Shown in pieces: positions 25,131 through 35,654 of a stretch of DNA of 64,000 nt. The translations under genes and the position numbers were made by a program. Origin of the DNA: Oscheius dolichura (lineage: Eukaryota > Nematoda > Chromadorea > Rhabditida > Rhabditidae); contig OW051492.1 of the NCBI GenBank assembly GCA_932521035.1, positions 2,108,001 to 2,172,000 on the forward strand, in the 5' to 3' direction. The notes under the pieces were generated by a model, which was not told the DNA's origin, searched no databases, and saw nothing but the letters and a program-made list of their open reading frames with translations. The stretch's first letter is position 1. Each line of letters opens with the position of its first letter.

Positions 25131-26617
25131 TGAGAGGCTACAGAAGACTTTGGTTGAACTTTCCTCCATTTGACCAGCTCCATACTGGCCCCCTGTGGCC
25201 ACGGAATTATTACCGCCTTTTCAAACCCTGGCCACGGCGACTGTCCACAGTACTGGATAGGTCAAAGAGTCTCAGGACGCGTCAATAGCTCGTCATTCAC
25301 CTGCCCCAGCTGTTCTGGAAGTTTTTTAATAGACAAAACGTGTGCCTAATTCACAAGGCAGCTGGTCTAGACCAATATCTTGCCATGTACATGGCTACAT
25401 ATAGAATGTGATCAAATTCTTCGAAATGACGAATAAATAGAATTGTACCAACTATTCGACTAAACGACTCCTTCCATTCCCTCCAAGAATATGGAGTCCC
25501 GAGAATTTTAAAAAAAGCGGGTCAGTCCCAAAATTCAAGGAACATGAACTACCGTACTACGAGCCATCCAATTACCGTCCTGTAATCTCCCAAACCGCTG
25601 TCCTCCACCGTCTTTTTCTCCATTTCCCATGTTTGATCCATCAGTACGGAATAACACAGAAGAATAACAAAGAGAGCCTGCCAAAAAGAGGAGATAAACA
25701 TCAGCGGCCAATCCCATTGGCGTAAACCGCTACCAAAGCTTGTAATTCGGTTGTTTGTCCTGTGGGAGACGGCACAAGACAAGGAATTATCCCACTGGGA
25801 ATTGGACTCTCCGGGAGGACGACAACTGGTATATGGGAATGAAATCATAGCAGAGGGGGGATCATCTTATCACACACTACTAATAGAAAACAAATGGATC
25901 CGAATCCGGGCAGTTTGGGGGGGGACTTACTGATGAGGGAAAATAATAATAGGCAGATAAGGAGCGGGATAATGACGATAGCCATCGAGATTTGGAGAGG
26001 GGCCAGCTTCTCGAGAGAGAAATCTACAGAAGAAGAAGTAGATAGATCATGTTTTATATGATATGGTAGCTTATATTCTATATAATTGAGGTAGAAGCAG
26101 TGGAGTTTTAAATCTTTAGAGGGGAGAGCCCAGTAAGATTCCGAAGGCCGCCGTGGGCAGGCTCCATCAGAAATCAGCTCCATAAGAAGCTAACAAGGCT
26201 TTTCTAAACCCCTGGATATTTTTTCTAGACTCTTTCGATATGAAAGTATCAAAAATACAGTAAAACCTGACCCTCTGAAAAGCTCCTTCTGGATTCTGAG
26301 TAGGCCATGGCCATCTGCCTTATACAAGGCCGCCGACGAGGGTGCCTCTTTTGGACAGGTTGACAGAAAAACGTGGTCACCAGACTGTCCTCCCCCTATC
26401 CCAACTGAGCCTGAAGGAGTTTATGAGGACGAAAAAACCTCCATGACAGGGCCAGGGGGATTTCTCGCCTGGGAGGCCTGTGGGGATCCAGGAGGATGGA
26501 GCAGACTCGGGGGCACTTGCCTGTTGGTGGTCCCTGTAGAATTCCTGCCTTCCTGGTTGGTTCAAATCCACTTGTTTGTCTTCTTTCCACTAAAAATTCA
26601 AGTTTTCCAAGAAATCT

Positions 26618-26635
26618 CCCCCCCCCCCCCCCCCC
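26618..26635 (+). repeat. C18 homopolymer
   Basis: The third long uninterrupted cytosine run in the window, 18 bases. Confidence 0.95.
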
Positions 26636-28305
26636 TATGCCCAGTATCCTCCTCTCCTCCTAGTCTTGTATAAGTTCACCGTCGTCCTTCAGACTGGTCG
26701 TGATCTTGTGTACCCATCCGGATTAACCTCTCTCCCTCCTGCTACTAGTAATATTAATAATACGTGTGTTTGTCTCCCCCAGCCTATAATCCAATCTTTT
26801 CTCCCCTTTGTCCAGCTCCATCCACCCCCACCCCGACCGGTTTACTCTTTCGGTCTCTCTCTCCTTCCCGGGAGTGACAATACTAATGTCTATGGAATTA
26901 AAAGTTCAGTTCAAATCGTGTCGAGATCATTCAAGAAACATTCATGTGTAACATGTGTCCCTTCAAGTGGATGCACCCGGCCACATCAGGCGGATCTCGT
27001 GGGGAGAGCTGTTAAAATCCCCTGCAAACCGGAGAAGCAGCTAACGGATTTTAAGATTTGGAGAGGATCATCAGGGGCCAGATGCGAGGAGCTTGGCAGA
27101 GAACCAAACGGAAAGATCTCGAGAGGACCGGGGGCATCATCACATGTTGTCGAAAAGGCAGGAATTGGTCTACTTGGCTTCGCCAATCCTATCAGATTAT
27201 GACTATTTTGGGGGATGAGAGCGGCCTCTTTGCATCTGAAGTGTTTCTACAGGGATGAGCTCGGCTGGAAGGTTCGTAGGATCATTATTGGGGGAGAGAT
27301 TGTGGAGTTTGGCAAGGGATCTTGGGAGAAATGCCAGGAGAGAGACCGGCCTCGGCCCATAGACTCCGATCATGGGCAGGACCCATCTGGCCATAAATAG
27401 GCATTAGCATACAGTAACCACGTTCCCAATTCCAGTTCTTCTCTGCGCAGAATTGCTACTTCAATTCAGGAAATTTCATGGATTCAGTTCAGTTTGAATA
27501 GGCCCAATTATGGTCAGATTATCTGCAGAGAGCCTTTCCACTGTTGTGACTCAGTTCCACAGACATTTCCATAGAATGATATCATATTCTTGGCTGGCCT
27601 CTTCTGATGTTTTCCACCTTCCCTTCTGTTTGTACTCACCCTTCACAAGTCACTTGATTACAAGACGTCTCCCCCCTTTCAATGGCTTCTGACATCTCCC
27701 CCTCCGGCTCGAATCTACGTCAACTGGTCTTCAAACTCCGCGTTTACTCGTTGCTCTTTCTATTCAGCCAACCGTCATTCCCCCAAATACGTCGAATTAC
27801 TGAAATGAGATCTAATCCTATGGTGGCACTCTTTACTTTTGACGTCGGCCTCTAATCAAAAGTTAGGAATCAAATACAGCGAATAAGACTCTTACACGTA
27901 AAGAGCATTGAGTCATTGTCTCGTCGGCTTATATGCAACGGGACTGACGAACATATAGATTTAGCGAGGGGGAAAACGAACTTTTAAGTCAGAGTTATAG
28001 CAGCTTATACGGAGAACAGCATAATAAAAAATATATACTGTGATCTAGCCAAATATCTATCAAAGTGGTGGTTAAAATGACGGAGGCATTGGAGGAATTG
28101 CAGATCGATAGAGATGATGGAGACCGACGCAAAAGTTCGATCATTTGTGGCCCATTCAGTGGTATAATAACTCGGGAATACGGCCCTATGGATCAACGAC
28201 TATCATCTAGGGGATATCTCATCGAAATTTTGGCTATTTGGTCCATTTTTACCCAATTCTGCTCCACATAGGGCTAACACGTCTGCCTGCCTTGCTTCTA
28301 CTGTG

Positions 28306-28430
28306 AACATAGCATACGGTAGCCATTGCTCTGATAAATTGGTTCCCGTCAAGAATTTTGCCAAGAATGGCTTACAGGTGCTTGAAACCCCGTCGTCCTG
28401 CGCCGGCTCCATTTTGAACCACCATCCTTC
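28306..28430. repeat. Dispersed repeat, copy 2 of 2
   Basis: Same-orientation partner of 25005-25130. Both end with a GCTTGAAACCCCG/GCTCGAACCCCCG-like segment followed by divergent sequence. Confidence 0.6.
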
Positions 28431-29052
28431 TCCCAATCGCAGATTTGATTTCTAGATCCCGCTTTTTTGACTCTTGGCCTCTTAATTTCCCCTCTCTCTC
28501 TCTCTGTTCATAAGCCCATAGAACTCCCAACAGTTCATATCTTCATAAAAAGAAGATAATTATATCTGTACGGGATGACGACGCCCAGCTGTCCGGCTTG
28601 TTAACCTCGCCGGCCATTCGCAGGATCGCGTCTAATTCATTTACCCTTAAACACCAGAAACTTTTCCTTCTTTCTGTAAATGACGGGAAGGGGACAAGAA
28701 ATTGCAATATCATATCGTGCTTTAAAAATGGATGACATTTCCTCCCACATGGGGATTACCATTGTTCCCCTGGGTTAGGAGAGGGCATCCGTCTGGATCA
28801 GACACCTGTAGTTCATTCTATGCATTTTATTCAGGGATCGCAAAAAAAAAACTCGAAAGATACACTGATGATCGGCGGCTATTTGCCTGCCTAACCATGT
28901 GTAAAGAGCATCATTTCAAGAAAATTGCTACAGTCATCTTTCTGGAGAGCCAGTTGAGCTGAAAATCACATCTGGCTCATCTTGAGTCAAATTGCACCTT
29001 TTCAACAATAATACGGATGAATGGAGTGATCTTCGCTGTGGGACACTCAAGT

Positions 29053-29290
29053 ACGGGATCACTACATAGGAATGACTCAGGGAGGACGGTAGACGGAACT
29101 AATGGATCTCCTGGGGACGGCAGACAGCGGGAGGACAGCTGTAGAGAGCAGGAGGGCCATGGAGAGAGGGAGAACAGCCGGAGGGTCGAAGAGGGCGACC
29201 ACAGGGAGCGGGATGACAGCCGTAGAGAGCAGGAGGACGGCTACAGGAAGTAGGAAAACGGTGGCAATGAGTGAGAGGACAGCTGCAGAG
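29053..29290. repeat. Degenerate GGAGGACAGC repeat block (copy A)
   Basis: Starts with sequence matching 31439-31500 (AGTACGGG, CACTA, then AATGGATCTCCTGG). It continues with imperfect repeats of GGAGGACAGCTGTAGAGAGC. The same block accompanies the two tail-anchored protein genes at 31757 and 44867, but no intact protein gene lies next to this copy. Confidence 0.65.
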
Positions 29291-29331
29291 AGATCATTTT
29301 GATCTTTTTTCTTTCAATAATCCCCGAGATC

Positions 29332-29772
29332 CTATTTCTTTACATTTATTTGGGCTAACAAATATCCCAATGCGATATTTAAGGGCTTCAGGAGTTTAAA
29401 AAGAGCACGACAGTGTTCAATGAGGGTTTCGCATACATACATGATGTTTCTGCAGGTTATACGGTATCTTTTTAAAACCGCGCAAGCTTCATCGAAATTT
29501 TGGAGAAATTCATCTGATCTGGGCAGAAGCCCAACATGGACCGGTTGGAATCGAAGAGTAGCTATTCTCATGCCTTGAAATGGTGTCAGACTAATGAATT
29601 TCTTCGCATTTGATACAAGTGCTGTGGGTGGATGCAGCAGGCGGTTATCTGCCCACTGCAGAATACAGTACTGATCCAGGAAGACTGTCATATTACTGCG
29701 GTGGACGAACTTCTCCATCTCGCTTTCGTATAAAAAAGACGCACAGGATAAGTCGCTTCGTGACCAATAGCT
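29332..29772 (-). pseudogene. Truncated paralogue of the gene at 30119-31104
   Basis: The reading frame starts at a TTAAATTTAG acceptor (29773) and carries MTVFLDQYCILQWADNRL. This aligns with ITVFLDRYCIIQWIDNRL in the neighbour. Further matches are PFQGMRIATLR, YRITCRNI and CRALFKLLKPL. It then stops shortly after KPLNIA, at the point where the neighbour continues into two more exons. No downstream exons with the neighbour's C-terminal half were found. It could be a shortened functional gene or a decaying copy; I favour a truncated duplicate. The upstream start is not resolved. Confidence 0.5.
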
Positions 29773-30118
29773 AAATTTAAAAATCTTGGTAGCTTCTTTT
29801 GAGATCTACATGTAACACGATGTCAGCCAGGATGGCAAGTTGAGGGGCTCGACAGGAAGATGTTTGCTTCCGTGCAAACAAAAGAAAAGTGATTTCAAAC
29901 GTTGTATTATGAGTAAACAAGACTGTTTATACAGTCTAGAAATTTTTGAACCAAAGAACCGTAGTAAAAACAATGGAGGTAAACCGTCGAATGCTACTGG
30001 TTGTGCATGTGGGGTTACGGTAGTACTTACTTTAAATGATCAGATAACAAAGAATATTACAAGAATTGCTTATAATGTTTAGCAATGTCGGCTGGAGATG
30101 GGAAATAGAGTTTCTTGC

Positions 30119-31104
30119 TTAGATCAGAATCCATTGGTTCATAAAGGAATGTGCAAATGCGTCATCGATGCGAACTAAACAGAACGGTCCAGAAGAGCCA
30201 AGCAGACACTCCATGCGCACGGTATTCCCTCGAAGTTGCACTGTTGGGTTGAAGTCACCGAATTGTTCTAACACCTCACTAGCGGGAGGTACCGCGACCT
30301 CTGCATGGAAAATGCTATACTGCAATCTTCGAAGATTCGGCAGATGTTCGGAACGTAAAAACTGGAAAGGGGTGGGGTATCAGGGATAAGAATTTTACCC
30401 GTGTAATCATGTTGAATGTGTTGTAGCATTTGTATCGAGCATTTCCCGGGATCTGAACTAAGATTGTTAGCTTTTGCAGCTTGGGTGCATGCTGCAGTAG
30501 TGCAAGAATCCTGATCCAATACAATACATATGCCTTCCTAAAAAATAGAAAATAAGAAAAGAAAAATGCAATAATACCATCTTCTCCAGAACCGAAATAG
30601 CTTGGAAGCGAAAGCGAGCCATTTTGAACTGTCCATGGATATAGTTAAGGGTTTCAGAAGTTTGAAAAGAGCCCGGCAGTCTTCTGCAAGAAGCTGACCC
30701 ACAAAAAAGATGTGTAGCTCTTTGCAAGTTATTCGGTATAGCCTCAAAATCGCGCAAATTCTGTCAAAATTTTTGCGAATAACTGATGTGATAGAGCTGC
30801 CATCCCCAGCTTGACGCGCTTGTAGTCGAAGATTTGCTATTTGCATTCCTTGAAACGGCGCCAAATCGGTGATTTTCTTCGCATTTGCGGCTAGTTTTGT
30901 GGTGGGATGAAGCTCAAGCGATAAACGGTTATCTATCCACTGAATGATACAGTATCTGTCGAGAAAAACGGTAATCTTGCGTTGGCGGGCAAATGCCTCC
31001 AAATCCTTGCCTGTCTGCTGTAGGTGGAAATAACTCCTCCATTCAAACTGCAAAAATCCTTGACTTGAAAACAAAAGGAAAGGGAACCTTGGCAATAATT
31101 TTTT
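30119..31104 (-). CDS. Protein of unknown function, F-box-associated-like (partial 5')
   Basis: Three exons join in frame: 30578-31104, 30399-30537 and 30119-30361, giving at least 302 residues and a TAA stop. The 5' end is open: the first listed exon begins at a TTCTAG acceptor, and I could not find the start exon. The visible N-terminus KKLLPRFPFLLF followed by FEWRSYF loosely resembles the end of an F-box. The middle has repeated Leu-rich pieces such as LLQHAPKLQKLTI and LPNLRRLQYSIFHAE, typical of F-box-associated or leucine-rich regions in nematode families. That assignment is tentative. A truncated paralogue lies immediately downstream on the same strand, so the family expanded in tandem. 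Confidence 0.6.
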
Positions 31105-31199
31105 CTAGAAGTACAGTGTGGCACTCGGCAAAAGGAAAAGCTGACGTTGCCGACTATAGTAGAAAAACACAATTCACTTCATATGTGTTTTGCGTTTGA

Positions 31200-31720
31200 T
31201 TAAAAAAAGCCAAGCGTACATCCAGACGCTAGTAACAGGCGCTTTAGAACCAGGCGTTGCAATTCTTTTTAAAAAAAAAACTATTGGAAGGGACCGTCTG
31301 CAATTCTTTAAAAGATCTATTGAAGGGACCATATGAGCTGTGTAACAAATTTCCAGGAGACCCAAGATCCATTGATGAGCGCTACAGATATCGGCGACCT
31401 CGAGTCCGATAGAAATGGTTATGGGGCTGCTACGAGTACGGGGCCACTATGTGGAAATGATTCATGGAGGATAGTAGCCGCAGCTAATGGATCTCCTGGT
31501 GCCGCAGGTAGGGGGAGGACAGCCATGGAGACAGTCAAGACACCCAAAATGACAGTGAGGACAGACACGGAGAGAGAGGGCCGGGTGGACGTGTACAGGA
31601 AAAAAAGAAGGACCACCAGTGGGAGGACGGCCGCGGCCGACGATTCTCCGCATAGAAGAAGTAGGTTCCAGAACAACGAGAACATGGAGTCGGGAAAGAA
31701 TGCTGTGTATTTTATGGAGA
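31200..31720. repeat. Repeat block (copy B) downstream of a tail-anchored protein gene
   Basis: Bases 31439-31640 match the blocks at 29053 and 44660 (AATGGATCTCCTGG, GGGGGAGGACAGCC). The 3' UTR segment GAATCGGAACATTTGTAGAA near 31720 is almost identical to one near 44821. A 253-codon frame on the plus strand crosses this block and the neighbouring gene, but it is a shadow of the repeat and of the minus-strand gene. Confidence 0.6.
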
Positions 31721-31756
31721 ATCGGAACATTTGTAGAATATCATCTGGCGGTGATC

Positions 31757-32017
31757 CTAAGACAGGGAGCCTGCCGGCGCCACCCAGCGCTCCTTCCGCA
31801 AGCCGGCCACAACCATCAACAGTCCAAGGAGGGCGAAGACGAGGCCGGCGTAGAGGAATCTCTTGCAGACGGTCCTCTCCCTGGCTATTTGTTCCTCCAT
31901 CAGCTCATCGTTCAGGAGATGGTCCATTTCGCCTGTCCCGCTGCCTCTGGCGAGGGGAGGATCCCTCATTTCCTCCGGATCTTCCAGGTCCACCAGCATG
32001 TACTCTTGCGAAGTCAT
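31757..32017 (-). CDS. Small C-terminally anchored membrane protein, copy 1
   Basis: An 86-residue frame. Residues 1-50 are acidic and probably cytosolic, starting MTSQEYMLVDLED. A basic CKRF precedes a single membrane segment (about 54-73, YAGLVFALLGLLMVVAG), followed by a short tail. This is the arrangement of tail-anchored or type II proteins. The tyrosine near the N-terminus sits in a YMLV motif, which fits YxxPhi sorting or SH2-type motifs. A GATTTTCAG acceptor lies 3 nt before the ATG, with no upstream coding exon, so the transcript may be trans-spliced. The gene at 44867 is a clear paralogue, including upstream (CTAAAGGTTCTCTCC) and downstream sequence. Confidence 0.68.
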   Translation of the reverse strand: MTSQEYMLVDLEDPEEMRDPPLARGSGTGEMDHLLNDELMEEQIARERTVCKRFLYAGLVFALLGLLMVVAGLRKERWVAPAGSLS

Positions 32018-32208
32018 TATCTGAAAATCGGGCTGGGAGGAGAGAAAGAAGGGAGGAGAGAACCTTTAGCTGGGCAGAAATCTCGGAGATATGAGTTGGA
32101 AGACAGAGCCAGACTTGTCAGCCAGTCTGGTCTAACGGTCGGTTGACGGTAATCAACCAGAGGACAAGAAGTAAACTACAAAATAAGAACAGGCGTTTCC
32201 AGAGCAAG

Positions 32209-32214
32209 TTTATT
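32209..32214 (-). terminator. Poly(A) signal of the 403-residue gene
   Basis: TTTATT on the plus strand reads AATAAA on the minus strand, about 30 nt after the stop codon of the adjacent gene. Confidence 0.55.
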
Positions 32215-32244
32215 GATTATTCTTTTGTCAATTTAATAGTTTCA

Positions 32245-33456
32245 CTATTGGTTGTCGAATGGATTCTCGTAGGATTCTTGAGTGTCTGCCGTGAGGACCG
32301 TCGGTTCGTTGAACAGGCTCTCATAGTGTGCTTCTGGCTTTTTCTTCCCCTCCTTTTCTTGTCCTTCTCCTCTTTTCTTGACCCCGACCGCGTCGATGAG
32401 GCTCTCATACTGTCCTCCTCCTCCTCCTCCTCCTCCTCCGCCGCCGGCTGCCGTCTGCTTCGTCCCTTCCTTCTTCTTCTCCGTCTGTTTCGTCTCCTCC
32501 TTCTTTTTCTTCTCCTCTTCCACTTTTAACCGCTCCCTTTCGATTTTCTGCTTCTCGGCGATTCTCTTCCTCTTCCTCAGTCGGATATTTTGTTGCCTGC
32601 CTTCTAATGTCGCCCGGTCAACGTCAACCTCCTGCCTGGAGCCTCCCACTTTGTCGGCGATCGCGTTGATCTTCTCTATTGTCTTCTTATCTTCCGGTTT
32701 TACATACAGTCGAGGGTAGTCGCCAAAGTCCTCGAGCATCCGACGAACCTCCTCCTTCAGGTGCGCATAGTAGTAGCATCCTTTACAGTAGGCCGGGCCT
32801 ACGTCCTCCACCTCTTTCTCTTTCGGCCGCCTCGACTTCTTCTTGTTCTTCACACAGTCGTGTTCCTTCCACTCCTTCTCTCTCCGTTTGTATTCCTCCT
32901 CCAAATCGAGGTTTACATATTCCCACCAGTCATCACGTCGTTCCGGCGACATTGTCATTACCGCAATAATCTGATCGACGTTCAAGCCGAGCCGTTTAAC
33001 AAGAGGTCCAGGATCAAAGTGAGCCATTGGTGACTCTGCCTGGCGTTCCAGGCTGGTATTCAACGGGGCATGCATGAATTTTGGCGGTGAACGTTCAAGT
33101 TTAGACTTTGGCGGCTCCATTTTAGACTTGGCCTTCGACTTGATGGGCTTCGGTGCCGGCTGCTTCGGCGATTTCATCTTGGACGGTATCTTTGGGCTCC
33201 TGTTCTGGCCACTGCTGCTCTTCTTCGTGATTGAAGCTTGGGTCGATATTGTTGTGCCCGTCGTCGATTTCTTTGATTTTTTCGGCGGCTTGCGACGGGG
33301 CGATGGCTCGGCGGGGGTGCGTTCTCTGGACGACGGCTTCCTCTCTTTCCTCTCTTTCCTCTCTTTTTTCTTGGTCAGACAAGACGGCAGCAGGAGAATG
33401 AGAATAAGAACAAATTGTAGGAGAAAAAAGTGGACGGGCGACGGAAGCAGCCACAT
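32245..33456 (-). CDS. Membrane-anchored protein with tyrosine-motif tail (403 aa)
   Basis: A single open frame. Residues 1-8 are short and uncharged, 9-26 form one hydrophobic segment, and KKKERKERKERK follows at once. By the positive-inside rule the rest is cytosolic, although a cleaved signal peptide is also possible. Residues 40-130 are Pro/Lys/Ser-rich. Residues 150-260 form the domain shared with the genes at 33604 and 35655, with Cys201, Cys224 and Cys227 (YCKGC). A Lys/Glu coiled-coil-like region follows (285-335), then 11 glycines (338-348) encoded by a TCC triplet repeat. The tail carries QYESLI (Tyr350), HYESLF (Tyr378) and SYENPF (Tyr396). The last fits the pY-x-N consensus for GRB2/SEM-5 SH2 domains. 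It lies head to head with its paralogue. Function unknown. Confidence 0.75.
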   Translation of the reverse strand: MWLLPSPVHFFLLQFVLILILLLPSCLTKKKERKERKERKPSSRERTPAEPSPRRKPPKKSKKSTTGTTISTQASITKKSSSGQNRSPKIPSKMKSPKQPAPKPIKSKAKSKMEPPKSKLERSPPKFMHAPLNTSLERQAESPMAHFDPGPLVKRLGLNVDQIIAVMTMSPERRDDWWEYVNLDLEEEYKRREKEWKEHDCVKNKKKSRRPKEKEVEDVGPAYCKGCYYYAHLKEEVRRMLEDFGDYPRLYVKPEDKKTIEKINAIADKVGGSRQEVDVDRATLEGRQQNIRLRKRKRIAEKQKIERERLKVEEEKKKKEETKQTEKKKEGTKQTAAGGGGGGGGGGGQYESLIDAVGVKKRGEGQEKEGKKKPEAHYESLFNEPTVLTADTQESYENPFDNQ

Positions 33457-33603
33457 ACTGCTGTTGTTGCTTCTTGAATGAACTGGAGACGGAGAGCAGA
33501 TCGTCTCTTCCCGTCGCCACCTGCCGTAACCCGTGCCTACTCGTCTCCCCCTATAAAAGACGCCTTCATCCCGCTTCTCTTCATTCTAGAGCACTTCTAC
33601 AGT
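33457..33603. promoter_or_regulatory. Shared bidirectional promoter region
   Basis: Only 147 bp separate the ATGs of two related, divergently transcribed genes. On the plus side TATAAAAG lies at 33552-33559. The sequence around both start codons is an inverted duplicate: AGTATGTGGCTGCTTCCGT occurs at both, on opposite strands. This region must hold the 5' UTRs and core promoters of both genes. Confidence 0.7.
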
Positions 33604-35285
33604 ATGTGGCTGCTTCCGTTGGTCTGCTGCTTCCCGCTGCTACTCGTCCTCCACCTGCCGTCTTGTTTCGCCTTCAAGATAAAGAGGAGGAGAAAGAAGA
33701 CGATCGGAGCCGACTCGAGAACACCGCCTTCCACGTCACTGTCAACAGAAGATGTGACTACGACGACGATGAGCAGTCTGACGAGGACCACCACCCCGAC
33801 CCCCACGCCGGTAGCCAAGCCCAGCCGTGAGAGGACGTCCAAATGCGAGCAGCCGCGGTCAGACAAGGAGGAGAAGAAACTGTTCAAGCAGCTGAAAATG
33901 GACAAGAGTCAGATCGCCGCGGTTAGGAGACTGCCGAAAAAGGAGCAGGAGAATTGGAAGAAGTGGATGCGTCTCAATTTGACGAAGGAGGTCGATCGAG
34001 CGGACAGCTACTTCCTGGCCCACGACTGTAAGGGACTGACCAAGAACAACTGCAAGGGATGTCTAGACTATTTGAAGCTGATCAAGTCGCTGCGGATCTA
34101 TCATCAAAAATATGGGGGAATGTGTCCGACACCGGCGAATGAGGAGGAGATCAGCGAGGCGGCCAAGGAAACCGAACAGAGGGCCTATTGGTTCGGACTG
34201 ATGTGGAACAGCCGGCGGTTTAGTAAGATGGACGTCAGCGAGTGGCAGGACGCCAAGGCCAGGAACATCGTCAACAATGACAGGAAGAGGCGGAAGAAGA
34301 TCAAGAACATCATAAAAGGTACGGTAGAAAGATTACGGCAGCCAAAATTCTCTAGTTGTACCGTATCGGCATACCGCGCCCGCGCGCCCACCTCGTCGCG
34401 GGTCGCGTCGTTTGATCTCATTTTCCTCTGGATTACGGCCAGTTTGACAACTATTTTATAGTGTCCCATAATCAGGAGAAAATGGCGCATTTTTTAAACC
34501 TAGACATCCATACTAATGCTCCGATTTTAGACTGGAGAAAGGCGAGAAAGAAGCGAGAGAAAGAGAAACAGAAACTGGAGAAGAAGAAACTGGCACAGAA
34601 GCGAGAAATGGAAAAGAAGCAGAGACAACGGGAACAGAAGAAAGAGACGAAACAACCGGCCGAGCCACAGTATGAGAGTATCTTCGACACGGAAGGAGGC
34701 AAGCAAATTGTGGAACGGGCGACGGCGGCGGAAGAGGAGAGGAAGCAGTCGGCAGAGAGGAAGACGGAATCGATCGAGAAGAGGACGGAGTCGAAGGTGT
34801 CGAAGGTATCGGTAGACAACGGCCAATATGAGAGCCTGTTCGACGCGGAGGGAAGCAATTTCATGGATCAGAAGAAGGACGAGGGAGGACAGAAGAAGAA
34901 GGAGGAGGGAGGAGGACAGACGAAGCAGAAGAAGCAACAGGACGAGGAACAGTATGAGAACCTCGTGGATCCGGACGGGGCCAATTTGTGGGAGGAGGAG
35001 AAGAAGAACAAGAAGGAAGAGAAGCGAGAGGACAAGAAGCCAAAGACGCCGAAGATTTCGACAGGAGAAAGCCAATACGAGACAATATTCGATGCGGTGG
35101 CCGTCAGTGATGAGAAGAAAGAGGAGGTGAGGAAGGAAGAGAAGAAGACGGAGGACAAGAAGGAGAGGAAGCAGCCGGTACCGGCCGAGCCGGAGGGACA
35201 GTACGAGAGCCTCATCAGCGAGAAGCAGGTGATGACGGCCGAGACACCGGAGAAATCGAGCGACTCGCCCAGTGACGAAGAATGA
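33604..35285 (+). CDS. Membrane-anchored protein with five repeated YExL/I motifs (489 aa)
   Basis: Exons 33604-34318 and 34531-35285 join in phase 1 (intron 212 nt). It starts like its divergent neighbour (MWLLP), with one hydrophobic segment (2-24) followed by KIKRRRKK, predicting a cytosolic body. A Thr/Pro linker (40-75) leads to the shared domain at about 92-235 with Cys142, Cys150 and Cys153 (NCKGC). A Lys/Glu/Gln-rich tail follows. Five motifs punctuate the tail: QYESIF (Tyr286), QYESLF (Tyr338), QYENLV (Tyr380), QYETIF (Tyr421) and QYESLI (Tyr463). The spacing is 52, 42, 41 and 42 residues, so the tail is a degenerate tandem repeat. The last 20 residues match the neighbour's end, but its terminal YENP has become SSDSP. 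AATAAA lies at 35317. Function unknown. Confidence 0.78.
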
Positions 35286-35316
35286 GCCGATAAAAGAAAG
35301 CAGAAAAAAATACCAG

Positions 35317-35322
35317 AATAAA
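35317..35322 (+). terminator. Poly(A) signal of the 489-residue gene
   Basis: AATAAA 32 nt after the stop codon, same strand. Confidence 0.55.
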
Positions 35323-35654
35323 AGATGTGCTCTGCGCGTTTTGTGTGAATTGTGTTGCCTGTTCTTTACTTTTTTGGGAGGGCAGGGGATTTCAGGCTGG
35401 GCCAGGCTGCCGTTAGTTAGCGGGAATGCGACCGACAAGCGGTCAGGTTGTGTCCTGAGTTGTTGACAACGGCCAACCGAGCCACCAAGGTTTCAAAGCG
35501 ATGTACAGTGCCTGCCCGCCCTGGCGCGATAGCTACGGTAATCAAACAAACTCTCGATAAAAATAACATTAAAAAGTACAGTATACTTTCTTATTCACTC
35601 GGTATTATCATCTCCAGACTACTTTTGTGTTACTTTCCGTTCTCGTGTCAGGTG

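Larger units (their letters stand above)
22700..29300. other. Intergenic, repeats but no supported gene
   Basis: I found no exon chain here. The segment contains a diverged repeat pair (25005 and 28306), a C18 tract, an AT-rich stretch from 24280 to 24680 and a GGAGGACAGC-type repeat block from 29053 to 29290. Confidence 0.35.

Noticed and set aside
31333..32094. 253-codon open frame on the plus strand
   Set aside because: It overlaps the minus-strand tail-anchored gene and the GGAGGACAGC repeat block. Its composition is that of repeat translation, and the paralogous locus at 44.9 kb does not preserve it.
34527..35438. 303-codon open frame on the minus strand, leucine-rich
   Set aside because: It is the antisense of Lys/Glu-rich codons (AAG/GAG read as CTT/CTC). 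The plus strand has consistent splice sites and repeated motifs.
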